This document shows positions 12,900 to 22,749 of a DNA stretch of 64,000 nt, one piece after another. This DNA comes from Trichopria drosophilae (taxonomy: Eukaryota; Arthropoda; Insecta; Hymenoptera; Diapriidae). The stretch's first letter is position 1; every line of letters begins with the position of its first letter. The notes under the pieces were generated by a model. The model worked only from the letters and a program-made list of their open reading frames with translations, made no database searches and was not told the origin of the DNA. The position numbers were made by a program, and so were the translations under genes. Location of the stretch: contig CM059582.1 in the NCBI GenBank assembly GCA_030407085.1, forward strand, positions 48,631,001 to 48,695,000, written 5' to 3'.

Positions 12900-14195
12900 A
12901 ATGAGTATAAATGCAATCTTTATGAATTGAGAGACTCTTAGAGAATGTTGTTGTTATAAGAGACGCTTATAAATCGATATTATTTTAAAAAGAAACTCAT
13001 TAAATAACTTTATTAAATAAAAATACGAAAAAATCGTGCTGACAAAAATAATAATGGTCCCACTACAATTTAGAAAACGTAATAAAATTGAAAAATTAAT
13101 TTAAACTACTTTTTATACTGTTATTAGCCCGGACATTTTCTAAGGTACGGGTATACATTTTTGAAACATAACCTAAATATTGACTAAATACTTTTGTCTA
13201 TTATTACATACAGGTAAAACATAAGATTTGTGTTAATAAATATATTGGGTTTTACGATCACTTTACTGTACCACAATTATTTTTTTATAAGATAAAGTCT
13301 CAACGCATGAGGTATCTTATCCGTGGAATAGACCAAATGGTTTCTGGAAGGATATAGAAATATCCAAAGTGAAAATATAATTAACTTTCTTTATTACTAC
13401 ACTGTTTACCCTTTTACGAGCAAAACTTCACTCTTGCACAAGAATAGTGAAATTTTGACACTACAGGTAGTGATTTCTCACTCCTAGACGTGATTACCGT
13501 TACGATAAGACATAATCTTTACTGAACGATTTGTTTGGAAGTGAAAACTTTCTCGTCATTTTTCCCAATATCCATACATCATTGTTTGGAGGTAAGCATT
13601 TCCTTTGTACTTTACAGTCGAAAGAATCTAGTAAATTTGCTTTACGCATTTATTTTATGACAACACGGTCTGTTGTTATAACTCGATAAACGCGGCGCGG
13701 AAGTCATGACTTCGCACAGTCCACGGTTCAGTGATTCCGACACAACGGATCGAAATAAAATGCGACGCGAGCCTCGAGACGGTTTTCTCTCCGACTGATA
13801 GGATCTAGACGCCGAGCGATATGCACGCATATTTGCATGTCTCGCCGTTTATACCCAACCGTAGCTTAGGTCAACCCTGATAATGATTTGTTATTGTTAT
13901 CGTTATTGTTATTGTTGTCAGCGAAAGTTTATCGCTTGACGACTTGCATAATAAATGTACGGAGAAATTAATCGAAAATGAACCCACTTTGACGAACAGG
14001 TGACAATAGAACACATAAACACTTCCCTCTAAGGAATTAGTCACTGTTTTTTTATCCACACTAAAAACAATAAGACTTGAATTAAGACTAATAGTGAGCT
14101 AATTATAAGATGTAAAAAAAGAAGCCTCGTTCAACTGAAAAGTAGACTTCTTCAAAAGTCGTAGAACTAGCTGACCATGAGACTGAAATGTGGTA
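12900..14195. other. AT-rich non-coding stretch
   Basis: No convincing gene. A moderately GC-richer patch occurs at about 13680-13860, and a short TTATTG-type simple repeat at about 13888-13918. The rest is AT-rich. Confidence 0.55.
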
Positions 14196-14203
14196 CTAAA
14201 AAT

Positions 14204-14462
14204 GGCTGCATCTCAAAAACCCGACAAATAGAAAAACCGACACTTTTTAAACCTGACATTTAAAAATCAGACATTTCACAAAACAGACATTAAAAAATCA
14301 GATATTTCAAAGAACAGAAATTCAAAAACAGGACATTTCAGAAAACAGACATTCAAAAACTGGACATTTCAAAAATAGGCATTAAAAACCAGATATTTCA
14401 AAATGTAGACAAATTTTGAAAGTCTATTTTTTAAAATGTCTAGTTTTTGTATCTCCGTTTTT
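14204..14462 (+). mobile_element. Family B foldback element, copy B1 (right arm short)
   Basis: Begins GGCTGCATCTCAAAAACCCG and runs through about twelve units of a ~15-bp repeat (CAGACATTTCAAAAA and variants) before switching to a short inverted arm (GTCTATTTTTTAAAATGTC). The right arm is much shorter than the left and lacks the terminal GAGGTGCACCC. The octamer CTAAAAAT before its left end (14196-14203) recurs exactly at 14657-14664 after copy B2. B1 plus B2 may therefore be one larger element with a rearranged middle. Confidence 0.7.
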
Positions 14463-14517
14463 TTTAATGATTTAAATTATTTAAACTAAAATCGAACCTC
14501 CATACAGTGAAAAAAGT

Positions 14518-14657
14518 GGGTGCACCCCAAAAAACAGACATTTCAAAAAAAAAAAACAGAGTATCAAAATATGTATGCATTTTGAATGTCTGGTTTTTGA
14601 ATGTCGGGGTTTTGAAGTGTCTGTTTTGTGAATTATCGGGGTTTTGAGGTGAATCCC
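14518..14657 (+). mobile_element. Family B foldback element, copy B2
   Basis: Left end GGGTGCACCCCAAAAAACAG; right end GAGGTGAATCCC is its degraded inverse. The core has ATGTATGCATTTTGAATGTC, also seen in B3 and B4. Flanking octamers AAAAAAGT and TAAAAATT match at 6 of 8 positions. Non-autonomous. Confidence 0.8.
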
Positions 14658-14761
14658 TAAAAATTAGATATTGGTCAAAATTTGTGTTTAAATTAGGCCG
14701 GTTAAGAATTTTAGGTTTAAATTATTGAAACTAAAATTAAACCTTTATACAGTGAAAAAGT

Positions 14762-14912
14762 GGGTGCACCTCAAAAACCAGACATTAAAAAACAAAACAG
14801 AGTTTGAAAATAAATATGCATTTTAAATGTCCGTTTTTTTAAGTGTCTGGTATTTTAATGTCGAGTTTTTGAAGCGTCTGTTTTGTGATTTGACCGTTTT
14901 TGAGGTGCACCC
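14762..14912 (+). mobile_element. Family B foldback element, copy B3
   Basis: Left end GGGTGCACCTCAAAAACCAG and right end GAGGTGCACCC are clear inverted repeats. The core is AAATATGCATTTTAAATGTCC. Flanking octamers GAAAAAGT (14754-14761) and AAAAAAGT (14913-14920) match at 7 of 8. It is the duplicate of B2. Confidence 0.85.
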
Positions 14913-14920
14913 AAAAAAGT

Positions 14921-16271
14921 TGCACAATAAAACGTACAACCAATTAGACATTGAAATGCTTTATTTCAACGGATGAAATATTTTATTATTACTATGAAAA
15001 ATTATTTGTGTTAGTAAGTTTTTATTGAATGGAAATATTCTGTTGTCAATGTAATTAACACAATGAAATTTTCTTAGTACTAGTAATAAATTTCATAGGT
15101 TGAATGAGTGCATTTTGTTGTGACTATCGGATGCATGTTTCATTGGTTCAATGAAGCTTTTGTTATTGTAATAATTTAATATGCGTTCTATTCCTATATG
15201 GAAATGAAAATTTCGGTTCCGATTGGACAAACCAATCATTGGAAGGGAGAAAATGAAATACACAAAAAAGAGGGATTTAGTTTAAATCTATTTAATTACA
15301 TAACGATAATTAATGGATTGCAGGGAAGCTGTTTACACAAGTACACTTGTCATTGTCAATTATAAATCGATTCACTGGGTCACTGAAGGTGTTTAAAAAA
15401 ACTCCATCACAATCGCAAAAAAAAATGTTGAGCGCCCCACTGCACTGATGTAGTGGTTAAAACGGGAATGGGACATTAACTTTTTAATTTCCATGATATT
15501 GTCATACGAGACACAACATCACATAAAAAAATTCCTAAAACCGTTTGTATGATTGGATGTGATAAACAAATCCGCTCAAAACCATTGTCAGGTTGTTACT
15601 GCACTGATTTCGCCTTGTAAAGTCGTTATTGTTTATGCTGTTTACTTCTATTGTGAGTTTGTCTAAAACGAGATTGCAATTGCCATTGAATTTGCGTCTC
15701 TTCTTGCTGCTGGAAGAAAATTTGATCCAGAAAGTTTAAAACAATCTTCATAATCGTCCCATTTTAAGCTGTTAATATAGCTAAATAAAAATTGCTAAAA
15801 TTTCTGATATATTAGTTACAACACTAATTACAATAGTGGTCATTCATTTATAAAAACAGAAGGCATGGATAATATTAATTATACATCAAAAAATAAAATG
15901 TCCTTTTTTTGCATATAAACATAGTTTCACAAGACTCCATATTCTTGTTGTAGGGGTATATTGTCTTAGTATCGTTTAGTTCTGGCTAAAAAGATGAAAC
16001 AATACCAACAAAATATTGGGTTAAAATATAGCACTATCTAAATACATAATTATACTTTTTTTTATACATTTTTCACAATTTATTTTCACGGTACCTCTAG
16101 AATATTTTTTTTAACTTGATCGTAAGTCTGATCGTCGAAAATACTTCAAAAGCATTCGTGCGGAGACAATTTTCAAATTAGTTCAACTTATAATAAAATA
16201 CTCTATAGATACACATTTCATGTACATTTGAAATAGAAGCGTGTATACATGTTTATTACACCAAATACGTC
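14921..16271. other. AT-rich non-coding stretch
   Basis: AT-rich sequence without a credible open frame or discrete repeat that I can identify. Confidence 0.55.
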
Positions 16272-16575
16272 GGGAGCACCACAAAAACTCGACAAAGCAC
16301 AAAATAGACATTAAAAAAACAGATATTTAAAAAAACAGACATTCAAAAACCCGCGGTGCACCTCAAAACTCCGACAAATCACAAAATAGACACTTCAAAA
16401 ACCCAACATTCAAAAACCAGACATTTAAGAAAATAGAGATTCAATAACCAGACTTGCATTTGGTTCTTACAATATGTATGCATTTTAAAATGTCTGGTAT
16501 TTGAAAGTCTGATTTTTACATTTCGGGCTTTTGAAGTGTCTGTTTTGTGATTTGTTGAGTTTTTGAGATGCGCCC
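16272..16575 (+). mobile_element. Family B foldback element, copy B4 (nested left ends)
   Basis: A left end GGGAGCACCACAAAAACTCG is followed 82 bases later by a second left end CGGTGCACCTCAAAACTCCG, and there is a single right end closing GAGATGCGCCC. The core ATATGTATGCATTTTAAAATG matches B2 and B3. The double left end suggests insertion of one copy into another, or internal arm duplication. I could not find a convincing target-site duplication. Confidence 0.75.
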
Positions 16576-16579
16576 AATT

Positions 16580-18475
16580 AAAGTTATTTAATCAATATCA
16601 AAATATTTTGTATATGATACCAAAATTGAATCAAACGTAAACTGCAGAACTAATAATTTCTAATAATAAAATGAATCCATTCTTCACTCAATAATCTTGA
16701 CTTTCTCATATAAGAAATTATCGGATACGTGTATGCACGTAACAATCATACGCTAATAAACTTAAAGTTCCGTACGTGATACGATGTTTCATCACGTAGC
16801 ACGATTATTAACGTATACCTACTGGTCCTTACACTCCATGTGCTATATGCTATTAATGTATTCCAAGAATGTTAAACCATCTTCCTATTTCTCTTTGATT
16901 TCTCCTCACTTCATGGTGTAATCAGCTCTGAAGGAGCTCACTTCCTCTTATTTTCGATGCCTCGTATATTGAGGTTTTGCTTCATAGGTTATCGGGATAA
17001 TTCAATACTCAGATATCATATAAAATAATAGCAATAAAATGTAAATATGTGATCATGTAGTGCAATGAGACAAAGGATTGTTCGACATAAATAAAATAAT
17101 AAAAAGTAAAAGAAAATAAATGTAAAGAAGTAAATATTTATTGGATTTGTTTTATGTAAACAAATTTATTTGATTTAATTGAAAAATTAAAGTTTAAATC
17201 TTTTTTACCATTTAACAGTCAAGTTAAAGAAACTAGTCGATTTTTTAAAGAAACTTTTTTGTTCGTTTCTTGCCCTGAACATTATAAATTTTCAAGTAAA
17301 ATATTCTTATTAATGTTATCGTTGGATTCAATAAATCGTCAATTATTTGAATTAGCAAAACTTAATTTTGAAGCTAAATATTATACGTTTAAAGCGGAAG
17401 TAATATCGGTTTGAGAAGAAAAAGTGTTTAGAATCACTAAAAAAAAAGTACGTGTAAACCTTTTTTAGAGCTATATTGGTGTTAAGCATATAGTTTCAAC
17501 ATCCAAATACACTAAAAACGTGTCCAATATTCTGAAAGAAATACGGGCTTATTTCTCGGGTCATTCGTAACTTAACTAATTTTTCTTGTACAAAAAATTT
17601 TTAAAAATTAGATATTATATTTATGATAAAAAACAGAAACTATTACACAATTTCCCCAGACAGCACAAAATGTTTTGTTACATACCAAATACGTTACTGA
17701 TATATAACGGTTATGAAGCCGGACATTTTTACATTCCTGTGACATAACCGTTACATATTTGCAACGGCTGTGCTGTATGGGTCTTGTTCAAAAGTACTGC
17801 CAGTTTCATCCAGACATTTAGATGATTAGTTTTTATAACTTTTGTATCAGGTTATAAGTCGTGACATTTTCATATTTGATGTTTAAATCATTCGGATAAA
17901 AATAAAGAAGGAACAATAGAAAATTACGAAAAGCCATGGAAGGTTATATGGAAATACCTAAATGCTTAAATGAAACTAATTACAATTTTTAAATAAAAAA
18001 TCGTTAAATTATTTCGTTTTTTTTTCATTTTCTAAATTTATAACTTGTTGTACTATAAATAGCTAACTTTATGAAAACTTTTATAAATAAAAAATCGTTA
18101 AAAACTACTCAAGAAAAAAGTGTATAGTTTTCAGAATTTTTAGAGGCGGTTTTGTATTTCTTTGATGGATTGTAAAAGTTTGTCGAAATACTTACAAGTG
18201 GCTCAAAAAATTTGAGGATGTAACATGTATTTTTTTATTTATTTTAAGCACTTTTTTTCTGAGCCAATTTTTTATACAATTTATCGTATTAAAGTTGAAA
18301 CATCATGATTGTTTACTATGCAAATGCACCATTTCGGGAACCAATTTGGATTTGCTATATTGAATTTCAATTTTACAGGTCCATTATATTGTGAAAGGAT
18401 TGATGTGCGAGGTGTCATATTTGGACATTACGTTTATTTTGGATCTAAATTACGTAAAGCCTTCTAATCTCTTTA
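16580..18475. other. AT-rich non-coding stretch
   Basis: No gene or discrete repeat supported. A short TATAACGGTTATG/GACATAACCGTTACATA block at about 17700-17760 is locally self-complementary. Confidence 0.5.
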
Positions 18476-18479
18476 ATCT

Positions 18480-18725
18480 GGGTGCGGGTCGAAAAACCGA
18501 CAAATCAAAAAGCCGACAGTTCAAAAAACCGTCAGTCATAAAGCCGACAACCAAAAAACTGACAGTTAAAAAGCCGACATATAACCACAACAAATAGCCA
18601 ACACAAGTTCAGCCATTTTTGGAACTGTCGGTTTTTTGACTGTCGGCTTTTCGATTATCGGTTTTTTTACTAATGGTATTTCGACCTGTCGGCTTTTTGA
18701 TTTGTCGGTATTTCGACCCGCACCC
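18480..18725. mobile_element. Family A foldback element, copy A4
   Basis: Among the best preserved ends: GGGTGCGGGTCGAAAAACCG at the left, and TTTCGACCCGCACCC at the right as its inverse. The arms are 15-mers of AAAAAGCCGACAGTT type on the left and GTCGGTTTTTTGACT type on the right. The core differs from A1, A2, A3 and A5b (it contains AACACAAGTTCAGCC), so it is either a deletion derivative or a subfamily. Flanking octamers TTTAATCT and ATTAATCC agree at 6 of 8 positions. Confidence 0.88.
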
Positions 18726-18913
18726 ATTAATCCATCAGATGACTAATGCTAATTTGAGGACTTTCCTGAACCTCTAGAGGGAAGGAGCGTGGCCACTATA
18801 GTGTCTAGAAAAATAATATTTTTTAAATTCATAAACCATGTAACTCTAAAACTTTTTATGGTCTAGAAAACATAAAATATTCTCAAATAAATTTGTAATA
18901 AGATTATGGAGAC

Positions 18914-19026
18914 AATATTCGAACAAGAATATATTTTTTGATGCAGTAAAAAGGCCATTTTGGGCCCGCGAATCGAGGCATAAAACATTTTATGCCTACT
19001 GCATCAAAAAACAATGTTTGAATGTC
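18914..19026. repeat. small foldback repeat with nested palindrome
   Basis: TTTTTTGATGCAGTA on the left pairs with TACTGCATCAAAAAA on the right, and the similarity extends outward for about 30 bases. Inside lies a second palindrome, AGGCATAAAA-CA-TTTTATGCCT (18976-18997). Probably a short MITE-like element; no target duplication was identified. Confidence 0.65.
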
Positions 19027-19154
19027 AGGCCTAGAATTTTAACCCTCATGAACCTTGAGCCGACGTCGCCGCCGTCTCTCGGGTTATATTGTCGAGGCGC
19101 AAAACTCCATTTTACGCCGTTCATACAAAAATAACTATTAGAAACTCGGAACTA

Positions 19155-19406
19155 CAGTAGTCTCTCTCCTAATTCACTTTACTTCTATAACCCTACCAAG
19201 GCACTTTTTTCTCCTCCAACGCTTCAAGTTTGCCTTCGCGCATGCGCGCGCCTTGCATTTTGTTTGTTTCCCTCTCACTGTACACGCGTGAAGGGTCTTG
19301 GAGTAGGGAGAGGAACAGAGCAGAAATTGCGAATTTGACCGTGTAATATTCGTGAATTAGGCAGGGGAGTAAATTAGGAAGAGATGAATTAGGACAGGTA
19401 CTACTA
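19155..19406. mobile_element. TA-flanked MITE, copy F3
   Basis: Left end CAGTAGTCTCTCTCCTAATTC and right end (reverse complement TAGTAGTACCTGTCCTAATTC) are imperfect inverted repeats bounded by TA (19153-19154 and 19407-19408). The interior differs from the copies at 12022 and 41831, so it is a related end-type rather than the same family. It carries CGCGCATGCGCGCG at about 19237, a strong NRF-1-type palindrome. The 108-residue minus-strand frame across it is not recognisable as a protein. Confidence 0.65.
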
Positions 19407-19689
19407 TACTCGAAAATGAAAATTTCTTTATCTGAAATTGGCGTTATGATTGCCGCCCGGGGTGGGCACTGTATGGAAATTTCCAGTCTTGGAGTTTTAT
19501 TTTTCCATATTGATTTCACAAGGTCAATTGAATTCTTATTTTTAATAAATTTTCTTAGAAAGAAGCCGAACTTTTACAGGTTAAGTGACACTTTCAGATA
19601 AGATAAAAAAATGTCAAAATATAGAGAAAAGCTCTTTGGAGTCATCGTTAAATATAGTTCGATGCGGTGTACTCATAAGTCCGCGTCTT

Positions 19690-20130
19690 GATTCTATTTT
19701 GAAACGTTTAAACGGGCGACGTGCTGGGCGCGCGAGCGATTCACCGGTCGGCGAACCATCTGGTGAAGTTGGCATGAGCGAATAATCCTCGAATGCAAAT
19801 CACCACGGCGGCAATTGTGCCGAGGCACGCGAGGCGGGCCCCTGATGTGCACTCCGGTAAAACTTGTCCGGGACACACGGTCGGGTTTGGTACAAACCCA
19901 AGCTCCTCAAGCATAAAATAACCCGAAGAGAGATGCCGGCGTAATTAACTCCGGGGATTTAGTGTTTAGCCGCCCTGTCGTCATTATATCTCGACTGCGC
20001 GACACGAGCGTCTACCAAGAGCGAAACTTTAATCTACTCGCGAATTAATGCCTCAAATTCGAATTATATTAACTTCCCGAATTGACGGAATTGTCGTACT
20101 TTCACCAGCGAGTTATGTCGATCTCTGTGC
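19690..20130. other. GC/CpG-rich island
   Basis: CpG-rich compared with its flanks, with short open frames on both strands and no recognisable product. Likely conserved non-coding or regulatory sequence. Confidence 0.35.
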
Positions 20131-20190
20131 CATTCGGTTATTACTCTTGGGTGTTTAAAACGGGAAAATCGATGGTGTAATTATGCAATC

Positions 20191-20217
20191 CTGATTGTCT
20201 TTTTTTTTTAGGTAATT
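20191..20217 (+). promoter_or_regulatory. weak recursive-splice-site candidate
   Basis: CTGATTGTC followed by an unbroken T tract ends in AG at 20210-20211 and continues directly as GTAATT. The acceptor half is strong, while the donor half is only moderate. TAG instead of CAG and the absence of a clear downstream donor lower confidence. Confidence 0.22.
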
Positions 20218-20338
20218 GCTTCTTGTTCTTAATTGCTCTTTGCTTAACATAAAATATTGCCACGGGTTTTGGTTATTTGTATGATTGCATTACACTGATT
20301 GAGATCGAATTCTCACATAAAATTCCAGATGAATTTTT

Positions 20339-21363
20339 GGATACGGTTAAAAAAACCGACAAATCAAAAAGCCGACAGGGCGAAAAACCCACAGTCAAAA
20401 TACCAATATTCAAAAAGCCGACACGTCAAAAAGCCGACAGGCAAAAAGCCGACAGGCAAAAAGCCGACATATAATAATACCGTCAGTCAAAAAACCGACA
20501 TTCAAAAAACCGAAGGCAAAAATCCGACGCGAGAAAAACCGACTTTCGGATTTATGACTGAAGGTGCGGGTCAAAAAACCGACAAATTAAAAAGCCGACA
20601 GATCACAAAACCGACAATCAAAAAGCCAACAGTAAAAAAAACGACACTTCAAAAAATGATAGTCCGCTTGTCGATGTGCCTATTTTTATATGTGTCGGCT
20701 TTTTGACTGTCGGCTTTTCGACTGTCGACTTTATGACTGTCGGCTTTTTGATTTGTCGGTTTTCCGACCCGCACCCATGACTGTGACGAAAAGTACTCGC
20801 CGGACTATCATGTCTAATTTATGCAAAAATGAAGGCCGAACTTTTGAGATTCGATGCCTTGGTATGGTTGTTGGCAAAAAAAATTAAAAAATAGCGATTC
20901 CGTGTTCTTTCATCAAAAGCATTGAATTTTGTTCAGTATTACTTATAATACATTTATGTTTTGATTCTATTTTAGAAAAGTCTACTTGCTTCACTTATAT
21001 AAATTGAACTTCATTAAATACATTTTATTAAATACACGACCCAACATTGATGTACACGGAAAAGTTATATGGAAAATTGTTGAAAGTATAGACATAAGAT
21101 TATTGATGTATAGAAAAGTCCTGCGAGGACTAGTTGACTATCGGTATTATGACAATTCGGTTTTTCTACTGTTGGCTTTTTTACTTGTCGGTTTTTTGAG
21201 GTGTTGGCTTTTTGCCTGTCGGCTTTTTGTGGTGTTGGCTTTTTGCCTGTCGGCTTTTTGACGTGTCGGCTTCGTGTCTGTCGGCTTTTTGAATGTCGGT
21301 ATTTTGACTGTCGGTTTTTCGACCTGTCTGGTTTTTGATTTATCGGTTTTTCGACCCGCACCC
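20339..21363 (+). mobile_element. Family A foldback element, long composite copy A5
   Basis: A left arm starting GGATACGGTTAAAAAAACCG runs to about 20550. A matching right arm occupies about 21134-21363, ending TTTTTCGACCCGCACCC. The bases before the left arm (GAATTTTT, 20331-20338) and after the right arm (GTATTTTT, 21364-21371) agree at 7 of 8, supporting one ~1-kb element rather than two solo arms. The left arm includes three consecutive near-identical 15-mers CAAAAAGCCGACAGG. The middle holds the nested copy A5b and about 345 bp of non-repetitive sequence (20785-21130) with no transposase-like frame. Alternatively, the arms are remnants of two insertions. Confidence 0.7.
20562..20776 (+). 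mobile_element. Family A foldback element, nested copy A5b
   Basis: Left end AGGTGCGGGTCAAAAAACCG, right end TTTCCGACCCGCACCC, and the core AGTCCGCTTGTCGATGTG at about 20661-20678. Octamers ATGACTGA (20554-20561) and ATGACTGT (20777-20784) match at 7 of 8. It sits inside the longer copy A5, so it inserted later. Confidence 0.88.
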
Positions 21364-21371
21364 GTATTTTT

Positions 21372-22107
21372 GATTAGGTCAGTAATAAAAATAGGAGTTT
21401 TCAAATCAAAACTAGTTTGTTGTTGAAATAAGACTGAATCACTCAAGTTTTGACTGTCGAACAATGAATCTGCAGTATAAAATAGGGGTCTGAATGGCTA
21501 GTTGTCAAGAACATCTTAAAAAATAGGTACCAAAAATGATTTAGCAATTGCCTTATCTGCGCTCATGCTCCTTCATACCATAGGATCTTCATGGGTTTGT
21601 CGAAATTCATCAAATCCATGACGTAACTTACAGATTTTAATATTTCAACCACATTTTAAATGGTGATTCTGTGGCTTTTCTGATTTTTATTTTCCATAAA
21701 ATTGTTGGCGACTTCGTTCAAACTGAAAAAGATTGCCTATTCTGTTTCATTCATATTTTCTACGCGTTCATCGTCTTACAAAAGCATTCATCTCTTGTTT
21801 TGAAGTTAGACAATACAAACAGCAGCGAATATTTACTGACACAAGTTCTTCGTTGCCGGAAAAAATTGTTGACACCAATATAACTATAAAATCAAAACTC
21901 TGCATTTTATTATAATTTCATCTTGAGAGGAGTGTGAGTTTCATAAGTCCAATCAAAATTTTGTTTGTTCTAAGCCTTGGGCGTCAATATGATATTCCCA
22001 TGTATTTTTCTTGCTGAAGCTGAATTCGTAATCCGTTTATCCGATACACTGAAGGATTTTGAAATAACCTCAAAAAATATAAGAAACCCCACTAAAACTA
22101 TAAAATC
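21372..22107. other. AT-rich non-coding stretch
   Basis: No discrete feature supported. Two overlapping + frames at 21671-21915 are open but have no recognisable features. Confidence 0.5.
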
Positions 22108-22112
22108 ATTAA

Positions 22113-22742
22113 CCCCGTACCAGTTTCACTCCAAACTGGTCATTCTATAATAACCTATAATCCCCTAATCCCATTACACCATAATCCATACATTTATTTA
22201 GTGGAGTATTTCGTCAGTTTTATTTTTTGTACAAAAACTCTTCATGGATAAGCTCATAAACCACAACACCATCGCTATTTCATCCTGTAATTCTGAGTCC
22301 AGTTCTGGAAATGTGAAGGTTCTAAAAAACCTAGAAACTCATGGAACCTAAATATGATGGGTGACTTTCACTACCACTCTGCAAAATAATTATAGTAGAC
22401 ATATAATGCTATATTTACGAGAAACGAGAAGTAAATTCAAGAAAAGGATTATGAGGTTGTGGGAATCTGGGGTTATTCATTTGAGTATGGTTGTTTATAG
22501 GAGTTATGGTATACGGCAACAAGGGTTTTGGAAGTAAAGGTGTTCGAAGTAATGGGATTATGGGTCGGGATACTAGTCCATGAGTAGGTTCTACAAGAAA
22601 ATTTGTCAAAAATTTTCGTCGCGAAATTTATTTTCCCGAACCACATCTCCCTGTTGAATGGGGTTACGGGATTTTGAGGTTACAGGGTTTTGATATGACA
22701 TGGATAGGGGGTTATAGGGTTATCAAGTTGGGATCAAAGGGG
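22113..22742. mobile_element. TTAA-flanked foldback element (piggyBac-like MITE)
   Basis: The element begins CCCCGTACC and ends AAAGGGG, with TTAA on each side (22109-22112 and 22743-22746). TTAA target sites with CCC/GGG termini are the signature of piggyBac-type elements. The left part contains AACCTATAATCCCCTAATCCC motifs, and the right part the complementary theme (GGGTTATAGGG, GGGATTTTGAGG). It thus also has opposed arms of short imperfect repeats. No transposase frame. The minus-strand frame at 22415-22609 is proline-rich repeat artefact. Confidence 0.65.
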
Positions 22743-22749
22743 TTAATTA

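Larger units (their letters stand above)
14459..14930. repeat. ~245-bp tandem duplication carrying family B copies
   Basis: The flanking sequence before B2 (TTTAAATTATTTAAACTAAAAT, then CATACAGTGAAAAA) recurs before B3 with a shift of 245 bases (ACAGTG at 14504 and 14749). Flank and foldback element were thus duplicated together, rather than inserted twice. The copies have since diverged by substitutions and small indels. Confidence 0.75.

Noticed and set aside
12652..12930. 92-codon frame ending in a long serine/leucine run
   Set aside because: The run is the (CT)n microsatellite; no coding features before it.
13195..13222. TTACATACAG|GTAAAA as a recursive splice site
   Set aside because: The pyrimidine tract is interrupted by A residues and no second donor follows; weaker than the sites listed.
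20299..20706. 135-codon frame rich in QKADRQKAD/KKPTVKK repeats
   Set aside because: It runs through family A arms; the 15-bp period keeps frames open. Not a gene.
22113..22742. Telomere-like repeats (CCCCTAATCCC, AACCCTATAACCC)
   Set aside because: Words are irregular, occur in opposed halves and lie between TTAA sites; a foldback element explains them better than an interstitial telomere.
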